Origin: Saprospiraceae bacterium
GTDB lineage: Bacteria; Bacteroidota; Bacteroidia; Chitinophagales; Saprospiraceae
Direction of reading: 5' to 3'
DNA length: 64,000 nucleotides
NCBI GenBank assembly: GCA_016714985.1
Contig: JADKBS010000005.1
Location: forward strand, 428,501 to 492,500
Shown here: positions 17,854 to 25,535 of the stretch, in pieces
How the letters are laid out: each line of letters opens with the position of its first letter
Position numbering within the stretch: position 1 is the stretch's first letter
Notes under the pieces: generated by a model
Database searches by the model: none
Told to the model about the DNA's origin: nothing
The model's input: only the letters and a program-made list of their open reading frames with translations
Program-made: the position numbers and the translations under genes

Positions 17854-17929
17854 GGTAGATGAAGTTGGGGTTGCTTCGCAATTAACGGGGTAGAAATATA
17901 TTTAAAAACCGTGCGGCTTTATGTTTTTA

Positions 17930-18408
17930 TCAATTTAATTTGAATCGAACAGGTATGTTGTACTGTACTCGCACGGGCCTTCCTAGCTGTGTTCCTGGCT
18001 GCCACTTTTTTGGCATTAACTTGATGATGCGAAGTACTTCATCACCACAGCCTCCACCTATGTCCCTCAAGATGGTAGGGGAAGTTACCGAGCCATCTTT
18101 TTCAATAGTGATTCTTACATAGACAACTCCTTCGATACAGTTTTTCCTGGATTCGGAAGGATATTGAAGGTTGGAGTAGATAAATTCCATGACCAAGGAA
18201 TCCGAGCATTTTTTCTTTTCTGCAGAAGTTTCAAGCATCTCGCAGCCCGGGAACCAAGGTCCTTCCTCTCGAATAGCTGGAAACACACTTCATTGGCAGT
18301 TGGTTGGGGCGGCGGCGGCGGCGTCAAATCTGTCGGGCGGGTTGTTTGTGCAAGTAGATGAACCGAAGTAGCGAGAAAAACAATCAAAATTGGAGCTGGC
18401 TTTCTCAT
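17930..18408 (-). CDS. Secreted TonB C-terminal-domain protein 3 (frameshifted)
   Basis: The first frame encodes a signal peptide (MRKPAPILIVFLATSVHLLAQ) and a proline run (LTPPPPPQPTANEV). The second encodes FPAIREEGPWFPGCEMLET, KKKCSDSLVMEFIYSNLQYP and a complete TonB domain ending VRVQYNIPVRFKLN. The switch is at 18283-18288 in a GTGTG stretch, consistent with a 2-base duplication or a 1-base loss. ATG 18408 gives the signal peptide. Together with gene 2, two of three tandem copies are broken at different places. First gene of the minus-strand run leading to the TonB receptor. Confidence 0.78.
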
Positions 18409-18515
18409 GTTGTTGGTAGATTGAATAAGTAAAAGCATCGGTAATGACAAGATGCAATTTGGACCTTATTTGATGTGAACCAGCTACCATTCTCCAAAAA
18501 GCAATTTGCAGGACA

Positions 18516-18544
18516 TTTGACTTTCCTTTGCTCCGCTATGTTTG
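18516..18544 (+). promoter_or_regulatory. Promoter TTTG-N17-TATGTTTG
   Basis: -33-type TTTG at 18516-18519 and -7 box TATGTTTG at 18537-18544, 16 bp before the start codon at 18560. Spacing is slightly short for the phylum. Confidence 0.5.
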
Positions 18545-18559
18545 CCACAAAAAATAGCT

Positions 18560-19803
18560 ATGAAAAAAATCAAGACCATTCCCTTTTTCTTCCTGCTCTT
18601 CCTCGCAAAATCCATTGCCCAAGAAGGCTGGGTCAACCTTGCCCCCAATCTCAGCGATGTGCGCATAGACGACGTCTATTTCATCAACCCCGACACGGGC
18701 TGGCTGGCTGGCACCTCGGTTATTCGAAAAACCACGGACGGCGGCCAGACCTGGCAGACCCAACTCACCACCCCAGGCCAGTACCTCCGCAGCATTGAGT
18801 TCCTGAATGCAAACTACGGCTTCTGCGGCACGCTCGACGGGGCATTCTACCGCACCACCGATGGCGGCGAGACCTGGACGGACATCTCCTCGGCCATCCC
18901 GGGCAATGCGCCGGGCATTTGCGGCCTTTCCCATCGGGGGCAGAACGTCTATGGCTGCGGCATCTGGTCTTTCCCTGCCTATTTCATCAAGTCCTATGAC
19001 GCTGGCGACACCTGGTCGTACAAGGACATGAGCGAGCATGCCGTGGCCCTCATCGAGCCGCTATTCTTCCATTCCGACTCCGGTTTTGTGGCGGGTCAGG
19101 ACGAATTGGGCGGCGTCATTCTTTTCACCGCCGACGGAGGAGAAACTTGGGAGGAGGTTCACAACACGGGCGTTTCGGGCGAGTACGTCTGGAAATTGCA
19201 GATGCTGACCCGTGACACGCTTTTTGCGTCGGTCGAGAATTTCGGCCCAACGGGCAGCATCCTCGTTTCCCACAACGGCGGCAAGACCTGGTTCCCCAAG
19301 CCCTTCAACTTCTGGGGAAATATCCAGGCCATCGGCTTCATCACTGGCTCCAAGGGCTGGGTCGGCGGCTATTTTGACGGCTTCCACGAGACCACCGACG
19401 GCGGCGACACCTGGACGAACCTCGGCGTCGGCAACACCCTGAACCGCATCTTCGTGCTCAGCCCTGAACTGGCCTACGCCTCCGGCGAAACCGTTTACAA
19501 GTTCGTAGGCCCGCCCCTGCCCTCAGCCACGGGCGAGCCTGTCGCCAAAAAAGAATTGGACTGGGCCGTGGCCACCGCCGAACAGGGCCGACACCTGAAA
19601 ATCACCTTGAATCTGCGCCAAAGCGGTGCGGTGCAGTTGGGGTTATACAATATGGAGGGCCGACTGCTGCAAATGCTGCACAATGGCCGCCTGCCGGAAG
19701 GCCAGCACCAGTTGGAGCACCAACTGGAGGCTGCGGCAGGGGCGTATATCGTTGGGTTGCAGTTGAATGAGGGGATTGGGGGAAGAGGATTGTAGTGCAT
19801 TGA
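18560..19803 (+). CDS. T9SS-exported BNR/YCF48-repeat protein (3' frameshift)
   Basis: About 414 residues. Signal peptide MKKIKTIPFFFLLFLAKSIAQ, then repeated beta-propeller blades with the YCF48/BNR signature (RKTTDGGQTWQ, YRTTDGGETWTD, LFTADGGETWEE, HETTDGGDTWTN), and a C-terminal T9SS type A sorting domain (LKITLNLRQSGAVQLGLYNMEGRLLQ...AYIVGLQLN). As written the frame stops at 19795 with GIGGRGL. Adding one G to the G5 run at 19778-19782 gives GKRIVVH and a stop at 19801-19803, the expected ending of a T9SS domain, so a homopolymer indel is likely. The start is taken at 18560, not the upstream ATG at 18542. Probably cell-surface or secreted; ligand unknown. Confidence 0.85.
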
Positions 19804-20024
19804 GAGGGGCAATCCAATTCATCTTTTCTTGCATCATTCCCCAACTTGTCCATTGGAAACGCCGCCCTCCACTCAAATTGCTCCAAATACTGTATTTTTA
19901 AACTTTCCGGGGATGTCTGATATTAGGTTTGTAAATTTTCACTTTTTAAAATAGGCTCCTTTGGCCCCTTTTCGTCAAGTTGGTGGAAGTTTCATCGAAG
20001 GTCAAATCAAAAAGCTAAATTATT

Positions 20025-20972
20025 ATGAAATATCTTTTCTTTGCTATTTTTCTTATAAATAAGTTGGTTTTGTTTGGACAAGATTCTGACTATTCAATTT
20101 GCGATTGTTGCACCTACTCATTTTTTCAAGACAAAAATGATTTCAACGATGTATTACCTCCTGATGAAATCAAAGCTAACAATTTGAAAAAACTAACAAT
20201 TTATACCACTTCTAAACAACGTAAAATTCCAATAGATTCATCATTCAAGGTTGTTGACGCTGAATATAAAGAAATGATTTTCCATTTCAATTCTGACGGT
20301 TATATTGTAACCAAAATTGTTTTTAATAGGAGAGGACATTTTCATTCTATCTATGAATTTGAAAGAGATAGCGACAATAAAATCCTTTCAAAGACTTTTC
20401 ATTATCTTGATGAAAAGGGTAATAAAACGTTAGATTTTCTATCAGAAAGGTGGATTTATGAATATTCTAATAGTCAGCTTGTAAAAGCCAAAAAATTAGG
20501 AAGTAATTATGGTGTACTTCCCGATTCTAAAAGCCATTTTTATATTTATGCATATGATGAGAGGGGGAGAGTTGTTTCTGAAACAGCTCAACTCTATTAT
20601 GACGCTGGAACTTCTTTATATTATAAATCAACGACAGAATATAATGATACAACAAATACCGCTGTTGAAAAAACGAAAGACAAGGATATGCTTACTTTAA
20701 TTGCAAAGACAAAGTATTCAGAGAGTAATAAGCCTCTTAGTCAGGAATTTTTCGATGGGAGAGACAATAAAATGTTTCAAGAGGTAATTTTAACCTACAA
20801 CATGAATGAACAACTTATAAATCATCAAGTGAAGAGCATGAATTTAGGAACAGAGTGTGCAGATGGTGGCAATTTCGTAAATGCCATTTCTTATTCGCCC
20901 AAAAATCTTATTGACAAAATTTTGCACCAATACGAAAATACGGTGTGTGAATTAAGATTTGATTACCAATAA
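20025..20972 (+). CDS. Secreted protein of unknown function in A/T-rich DNA
   Basis: 315 residues. Signal peptide (MKYLFFAIFLINKLVLFGQ) then a cysteine cluster (ICDCCTYSFF). The body consists of recurrent beta-hairpin units such as MIFHFNSDGYIVTKIVFNRRGHF, YIYAYDERGRVVSETAQLYY and VILTYNMNEQLINHQVKS, resembling YD/RHS-like or 'DUF-type' antiparallel repeats. I do not recognise a named family. The gene is strikingly A/T-rich, with codons such as AAA, AAT and TTT dominating, in sharp contrast to the GC-richer flanks (T9SS protein and cyclase). This suggests recent acquisition. It stands alone, with 221 bp upstream. Confidence 0.75.
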   Translation: MKYLFFAIFLINKLVLFGQDSDYSICDCCTYSFFQDKNDFNDVLPPDEIKANNLKKLTIYTTSKQRKIPIDSSFKVVDAEYKEMIFHFNSDGYIVTKIVFNRRGHFHSIYEFERDSDNKILSKTFHYLDEKGNKTLDFLSERWIYEYSNSQLVKAKKLGSNYGVLPDSKSHFYIYAYDERGRVVSETAQLYYDAGTSLYYKSTTEYNDTTNTAVEKTKDKDMLTLIAKTKYSESNKPLSQEFFDGRDNKMFQEVILTYNMNEQLINHQVKSMNLGTECADGGNFVNAISYSPKNLIDKILHQYENTVCELRFDYQ

Positions 20973-21027
20973 ACAATTTTATCTGCATAGGAATTGGTTC
21001 GAACAGTGCGCTCTCATCCCTCGCTCC

Positions 21028-23151
21028 TCACCCCTCCACAAAATACATCTCCACCTCCCCCTTCCCCTTCGCCGCCACCTTGCCCCGTGGTGTGCAGGTG
21101 AACTTATCCTTCACCAGTGCATAAGTCGCTTCCGAGATGTTGACCCGCTCCGGTTCCCCGCTGGACTCCATGCGGGCGCCCATGTTCACCGTATCGCCCC
21201 AGATGTCGTAGGCGAATTTCTTCTGGCCGACCACGCCCGCCACCACTGGCCCCGTGTGAATGCCGATGCGGCAGACGAAAACGGGCTTGCCAGCGGCCCG
21301 GTTCTTTTCCGCGAACTGGAGCATAAAAACCTGCATTTCCAGCGCCGCCCGTACCATGTCTTCGGCATGGGTGGTGGTCGGTTCGGGTAGGCCAGCGGCG
21401 CAGAAATAGGCATCGCCGATGGTCTTTATCTTTTCGATGCCATATTTCCCAATGATTTCATCAAAGGCCCGGAAGCACTCGTCCAGTTCGGCCACCAGCT
21501 CCTCGGCGCTGATCTGCTCGGAGATGGCCGTGAAGCCCTTGAAATCGGTGAAAAGCACGGTGACGGAGTCGTAGCGGCGGGCCTTGGCCTTGCCATGCGC
21601 CTTCAGTTCCTCGGCAGTCTGGGCGGGCAGGATGTTGAGGAGTAGGTCGTCCGAGCGCTTTTTTTCCCGTTGGATGGTTTTGTTCTTGCTGAACAACGTG
21701 AGCAGCAAAACGGCCAAAAGCCCCATGCCGCCCAACACAGCGTACAACCGGGTGCGTTCGCTGCGCAATTTGGCCTCCTGCAATTGCAGCGCCTGCTGTT
21801 GCCGCTCTATTTCCTGCTGTTTTTTCCGGTCGGTGTAAACGGCCTCCCGGCGCTGCTCGGCCACCAGCCGCTCCTCCGTGAAGGTCGAGTAGCGAAGCTC
21901 GTCGTACTGCTCCCGGAACTTATAGGCCGCCTCGAAATTGCCCATTTTGAAATTGATGCGGGCAAGGTCTTTCAGTGCGCTCTGTTGGAATTTTAGGTCT
22001 TTTAGCTGCTGCGCAATGGCGTAGTAACGCTGGGTGTAGTCCAATGCTTCGGGATAGCGGCCCTGCCTGCGGCGCACATCGGCGATGCCGTTATAGACCT
22101 CCATCACGCCCGCCCGGTCTTCGAGTTTCTCCCTGATTTTCAGGGACTTAGCGAAATATTCCTCTGTTTGCGCCCAAGTCTTTTGCGCCAGTGCAGGGTC
22201 GCCTTTTTTGTCATAAAAACTGCCGAGGTTCTTCAGTACATAACCGATATTATTGAAGATTTCGGCCTGCCCGCTCTCGTCCTCCAATCGTTGTCGGATA
22301 GGGAGTGCCTCGTTGTAAATGCTAAGTGCTTTTTCAAAAAACTGCTGGGTTGTTATGGTGAAGCTATCCTTGTCCATCAGGTACTCGCCCCTAGAATCGT
22401 TCAGGTTGGCGAGGTTGGTGAGTACGCTGGCTTGCTGCCATTCGTTGCCGAGGCTGCTGTTCAGGTCGAGCGATTTCTGGTAGGCTTCCTCTGCCTCATC
22501 GAAGCGATCGGTTTCTGTTCGGATGTTGCCGAGGATGTTCCAGGCGTTGGCCACGTTCTCTGCGTCGGCCTCCGGGTCGGCCCCTTCGAGGTAAAGGAAG
22601 ATGTTTTCGAGCGCCTCCGGGTAGTCGCCCATTTTTTCATGCACGTTGGCGATGTTGTAGTAAGCGTTAACGGCCCTTGCTGAGTCGCCAAGCGCCTGCC
22701 GCAGTTGCTGCGACTGCTTATAGTCTGCCAGTGCGCCAAGGTAGTCGCCCTTGTTTTCTTTGACGTTGGCGATATTGTTCAGCAGTTTGGCCACGCCCGT
22801 GCGGTCGCCGAGCTGTTCCCGTATTGCCTTGCTTTTTTGGAAAAAATCAATCGCCACGTCCGGCTCGCCGTGTATGTCGGCCACCACGCCCCGGTAGTTG
22901 AGGGCATTGCCCTCGCCTTTTTTGAAGTTGAGTTTTTTCGATAGAACCAGCGCAGAATCAAGGTGGGCAATGGCCGTTTTTGGGTCGTCAAATTTTAGTT
23001 CCCAAGCGATTTCGTTGAGGAGGTTGACACGATTGGTGTCGGGTCGGGCGGTTTTCAGCAGTCGGGTAAGGCTATCGGCCACAGGGTTTTTCTGCGCCAT
23101 TGCGAAGCAAGGCAGGAACAGGAGGGTGATATGAACGGGCCAGTTTCTCAA
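21028..23151 (-). CDS. TPR-containing class III adenylate cyclase
   Basis: 707 residues. Signal peptide (MRNWPVHITLLFLPCFAMAQ), then about eight tetratricopeptide repeats (~residues 30-430; e.g. GNALNYRGVVADIHGEPDVAIDFFQKS, AYYNIANVHEKMGDYPEALENIF), a coiled-coil rich in Q/E/R, one membrane segment (LYAVLGGMGLLAVLLLTLF) and a cytoplasmic class III cyclase domain. Metal Asp residues lie in VLFTDFKGFT and IKTIGDAYF; the Lys of KIKTIGDAYF and the Asp of YDIWGDTVN are the adenine-selecting pair, so cAMP is the likely product. A periplasmic TPR sensor coupled to cAMP synthesis is typical of this architecture in Bacteroidota. Minus strand; upstream is a repeat-rich gap. Confidence 0.9.
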   Translation of the reverse strand: MRNWPVHITLLFLPCFAMAQKNPVADSLTRLLKTARPDTNRVNLLNEIAWELKFDDPKTAIAHLDSALVLSKKLNFKKGEGNALNYRGVVADIHGEPDVAIDFFQKSKAIREQLGDRTGVAKLLNNIANVKENKGDYLGALADYKQSQQLRQALGDSARAVNAYYNIANVHEKMGDYPEALENIFLYLEGADPEADAENVANAWNILGNIRTETDRFDEAEEAYQKSLDLNSSLGNEWQQASVLTNLANLNDSRGEYLMDKDSFTITTQQFFEKALSIYNEALPIRQRLEDESGQAEIFNNIGYVLKNLGSFYDKKGDPALAQKTWAQTEEYFAKSLKIREKLEDRAGVMEVYNGIADVRRRQGRYPEALDYTQRYYAIAQQLKDLKFQQSALKDLARINFKMGNFEAAYKFREQYDELRYSTFTEERLVAEQRREAVYTDRKKQQEIERQQQALQLQEAKLRSERTRLYAVLGGMGLLAVLLLTLFSKNKTIQREKKRSDDLLLNILPAQTAEELKAHGKAKARRYDSVTVLFTDFKGFTAISEQISAEELVAELDECFRAFDEIIGKYGIEKIKTIGDAYFCAAGLPEPTTTHAEDMVRAALEMQVFMLQFAEKNRAAGKPVFVCRIGIHTGPVVAGVVGQKKFAYDIWGDTVNMGARMESSGEPERVNISEATYALVKDKFTCTPRGKVAAKGKGEVEMYFVEG

Positions 23152-23198
23152 AAATTGAAGTGTGTGTTTGCGGTTGTTTTTATTGTGTTCAAGCTCCG

Positions 23199-23393
23199 CT
23201 GTGCGTCTCGTTTGTCATCGCTGAAGGCGACTTGCGAAGTCCCGCTGTGCGTCTAGTTTTGTCATCGCCAATGCGACCTGCGACGCTCCACTGTGTGTCA
23301 CTTTTGCCATTCCCGAAGGGAACCTGCAACGTTATACGGGACAGCACGAGCGACGTCGCAGGTCGCCTTCGGCGATGACAAAACGAGACGCAC
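23199..23393. repeat. GC-rich composite inverted repeat
   Basis: Outer arms: GTGCGTCTCGTTTGTCATCG (from 23199) and its near-complement ending at 23393. Four copies of a unit close to GTCATCGCCGAAGGCGACC occur (23211, 23256, 23303; 23352-23382 inverted). It fills most of the 310-bp gap 23152-23461 between the cyclase and ddl; no gene is seen there. Confidence 0.75.
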
Positions 23394-23442
23394 AGGGGGA
23401 CTCACAGCAGGCGTGGGCAGATGGCAAAAGGGCTTTTGATTT

Positions 23443-23460
23443 CGCCAAATAAATTTGGCG
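23443..23460. repeat. Palindromic element CGCCAAATAAATTTGGCG
   Basis: Arms CGCCAAAT/ATTTGGCG around AA. It abuts the ddl stop codon and lies 50 bp from the composite repeat. Same element as at 8427, 8490 and 42628. Confidence 0.7.
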
Positions 23461-23461
23461 A

Positions 23462-24565
23462 CTACCTCGTCCGTTGCAACGCCCCATCCCTTTCATGCCG
23501 CTCCATCGCCAGCGTCAGCAAGCGGTCAATCAGTTCAGGATAGCTCATCCCCGCCTCCATCCACAGCTTGGGGTACATGCTGATATTGGTAAAGCCCGGC
23601 AGCGTGTTCGGCTCGTTGACGAAGACCCGGCCATCGGGCAGCAGGAACACGTCCATGCGGCTAAGTCCTTCAAGGCCAAGCACTTGGAAGGCCCGCAGCG
23701 CAGTCTCCCGAATGTTCTCCACATCCGTTGTGCTGACGTTTTCGGCGGGGATGACCACCTTGGCGGCATCGGGCGATAGGTATTTGCTTTCGTAGTCGTA
23801 AAAGCCTTTTTCCATCACAATTTCACCGACGCCGCTCACCCGCAGGTCTTCGATATTGCCGAGCACGGCGGTCTCGATTTCACGGCCTTTCAGGCCCTGC
23901 TCCACAAGCACTTTCGTATCGAATTTGAATGCCAAATCAATGGCTTCTTTCAATTGCACAATGGTTTCGGCCTTGCTCACGCCCACGCTGCTGCCCATAT
24001 TGGCAGGCTTGACGAACATGGGATAGCCGAGTTGCTCCGCAATCGCCTCATAATCAGGCGTTTCGTGGTTGCGCAGCATGACCCACGGTGCTACCAAAAT
24101 CCCCGCATCCCGCAGCAGCCGCTTGGTGAAGTCCTTGTCCATGCCAACCGATGCGCCCAGCGTATTCGGCCCGACGAAAGGCAAGCCAAGTAGGGCGAGC
24201 AAGCCTTGCAGCGTTCCGTCTTCTCCAAATGGCCCATGAATAATTGGAAAAACCACGTCAATTTTGGGGAACTGCTGACTGCCGACTGTGGACTGTGGAC
24301 TGTGGACTGGCCTGTACTGTATGACCCGTTCTTCACCGGGAAGGAGCATCAGCGGAAAGCCGACATTGCCGGATTCGATGCTGGTGAGTTGCATGAACTC
24401 ATCTTCGGGCAGGTGCAGCCATTGCCCGCTTCGGCTCACGCCGATGACGACCACGTCGTACTTGGCTTTGTCAATGGCCTTGTAGATGTTGCGGGCCGAG
24501 TTCATGGAGACTTCATGCTCCGGGGAAGTGCCTCCGCATAGGATGGCGACGGTAAGTTTTGACAT
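23462..24565 (-). CDS. ddl: D-alanine--D-alanine ligase
   Basis: 367 residues, ATP-grasp enzyme joining two D-Ala for peptidoglycan. Seen: CGGTSPEHEVSMNSARNIYKAID at the N-terminus, DVVFPIIHGPFGEDGTLQGLLALLGLPFVGP, GMDKDFTKRLLRDAGI, MFVKPANMGSSVGVSKA, and the C-terminal FVNEPNTLPGFTNISMYPKLWMEAGM (usually E-x-N; here EPN). Length is normal. The variable linker before DVVFP reads PVHSPQSTVGSQQ and is encoded by tandem ACTGTGG-type words (24272-24310), i.e. an intergenic-type word repeat now inside the reading frame. The start is 24565. It lies 3 bp downstream of a PIN-toxin gene but is functionally unrelated. Confidence 0.95.
   Translation of the reverse strand: MSKLTVAILCGGTSPEHEVSMNSARNIYKAIDKAKYDVVVIGVSRSGQWLHLPEDEFMQLTSIESGNVGFPLMLLPGEERVIQYRPVHSPQSTVGSQQFPKIDVVFPIIHGPFGEDGTLQGLLALLGLPFVGPNTLGASVGMDKDFTKRLLRDAGILVAPWVMLRNHETPDYEAIAEQLGYPMFVKPANMGSSVGVSKAETIVQLKEAIDLAFKFDTKVLVEQGLKGREIETAVLGNIEDLRVSGVGEIVMEKGFYDYESKYLSPDAAKVVIPAENVSTTDVENIRETALRAFQVLGLEGLSRMDVFLLPDGRVFVNEPNTLPGFTNISMYPKLWMEAGMSYPELIDRLLTLAMERHERDGALQRTR
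24272..24310. repeat. Tandem word repeat inside ddl (GACTGTG)
   Basis: Four to five units of ACTGTGG / ACTGCCG words in the ddl reading frame, encoding a hydrophilic linker between domain strands. Confidence 0.75.
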
Positions 24566-24567
24566 AG

Positions 24568-24987
24568 TTAGGTTGGGTCGGATTGTTTTAAGATTTCGAG
24601 GAATTGGTCGGCGTTGATGACGTTGACTTTTGGGAAATCAACTTTTTTAAGCACGTTGAAATCGGAGTCGTTGGTAACAAGGTAATCGGCTCTAAATGCA
24701 AAGGCACAGTCGGAAAAAATATTGTCGTCTGGGTCTGAATGAATTAGATTCCAATGAAAATGTATGTTTTGTTTGAAGATATTGTCGAGATTTTCTAACT
24801 CCTTAAAGACAAAGTCGGTATGAACAAGACCATTTTTCTTTGTGAATACTTCTTCACATTCGAGAAGGATATTGGTTGAAACCCCCAATTCAAATTTTCC
24901 TTCTCTAAGTGCATCATAAATAGGCCGAAACTGAGAATGGCGAGGCAATGAAACCAGAAGCACATTTGTATCAAGAATTACTCGCAT
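24568..24987 (-). CDS. PIN-domain toxin
   Basis: 139 residues, a PIN ribonuclease fold of the 'putative toxin-antitoxin system toxin component' type. Acidic catalytic residues are visible: ILDTNVL (Asp near residue 5), LLECEEVF (Glu), SDPDDNIFSDCAFAFRADYLVTNDSDF (Asp residues in the second half). Likely target is RNA (family knowledge). Upstream on the same strand are two small acidic proteins, one of which resembles the partner often found before such PIN genes, so a toxin-antitoxin module is likely. The gene is A/T-richer than ddl. The start at 24987 follows the first ATG and gives the canonical MRVILDTNV. Confidence 0.85.
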   Translation of the reverse strand: MRVILDTNVLLVSLPRHSQFRPIYDALREGKFELGVSTNILLECEEVFTKKNGLVHTDFVFKELENLDNIFKQNIHFHWNLIHSDPDDNIFSDCAFAFRADYLVTNDSDFNVLKKVDFPKVNVINADQFLEILKQSDPT

Positions 24988-25052
24988 GGCTTTTTTTTTG
25001 GCTCAAAAATATAGGTTAGATTTTCAACCAATGTGGAAGGTAAATGAACGGG

Positions 25053-25283
25053 TCATTTAGTTCTGACTCTCAAATCCTCCTTCAACCACTCCTCCATCGT
25101 ATCTTGAGTCCAGCCATTTTCTTCCCAAAGCCTGTCCATTTCTTCATCGGCTTTTTTGCCATAATACTCAGCCAGCATCTTGCGGATGTCTTTTAGTTCT
25201 TCGTCAGAAACATTGCGAGCATACAACTTCAACAATTCCATTTGAAGGTTGCTCAATTTGGTGGATTCTTGCGTCGCTCCCAT
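25053..25283 (-). CDS. Probable antitoxin for the PIN toxin
   Basis: 76 residues, acidic and helical: LSNLQMELLKLYARNVSDEELKDIRKMLAEYYGKKADEEMDRLWEENGWTQDTMEEWL. This matches the small proteins that commonly precede PIN-domain genes ('LQxELLKLYxRxVSEEEL...WEEKGW'). Sits 65 bp upstream of the toxin gene and directly downstream of another small acidic gene. No DNA-binding motif is obvious. Assignment as antitoxin rests on context and resemblance. Confidence 0.75.
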   Translation of the reverse strand: MGATQESTKLSNLQMELLKLYARNVSDEELKDIRKMLAEYYGKKADEEMDRLWEENGWTQDTMEEWLKEDLRVRTK

Positions 25284-25285
25284 AA

Positions 25286-25459
25286 TCAGTCAGCTTTTTT
25301 GTTTAACCATGATTGAATCATCGCTTGGGCATCTTCATCCGACACCAAATTGCTTTCATCGTAGCTCTCATCAATAGCGAGCTGCAATTCTTCTTGTTGT
25401 GCTGGCGTGAGTTCATCCCACCAGTCTATTTCATCCTTTTTGATTTCTTCCTTTTTCAT
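25286..25459 (-). CDS. Small acidic protein, addiction-module-like
   Basis: 57 residues from the internal Met at 25459 (MKKEEIKKDEIDWWDELTPAQQEELQLAIDESYDESNLVSDEDAQAMIQSWL); an upstream ATG at 25504 adds residues encoded near a repeat. The pattern 'WWDELTPAQQEEL...LAIDES' resembles the small RelB/StbD-like addiction components of Bacteroidota. It ends 2 bp before the probable antitoxin gene. It may be a second antitoxin whose toxin is lost, or an alternative partner for the PIN gene. Confidence 0.55.
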   Translation of the reverse strand: MKKEEIKKDEIDWWDELTPAQQEELQLAIDESYDESNLVSDEDAQAMIQSWLNKKAD

Positions 25460-25504
25460 TACCCAAAAATAAGCGTTTTCGTTCAATGTTGCGCCAATCC
25501 GCAT

Positions 25505-25533
25505 TTGTCATTCCCGAAGGGAACCTAATCCGC
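25505..25533. repeat. Dispersed hairpin repeat copy
   Basis: TTTGTCATTCCCGAAGGGAACC followed by TAATCCGC. The core CCCGAAGGG is self-complementary. Same family as 2536-2570 (inverted) and the units in 23199-23393. It lies just after the lysS 3' end. Confidence 0.65.
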
Positions 25534-25535
25534 AA

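Noticed and set aside
20990..21010. TGGTTCGAAC resembling a tRNA T-loop
   Set aside because: No acceptor, D or anticodon arms can be built around it.
23160..23378. 72-codon open frame in the gap before ddl
   Set aside because: It consists wholly of the composite inverted repeat.
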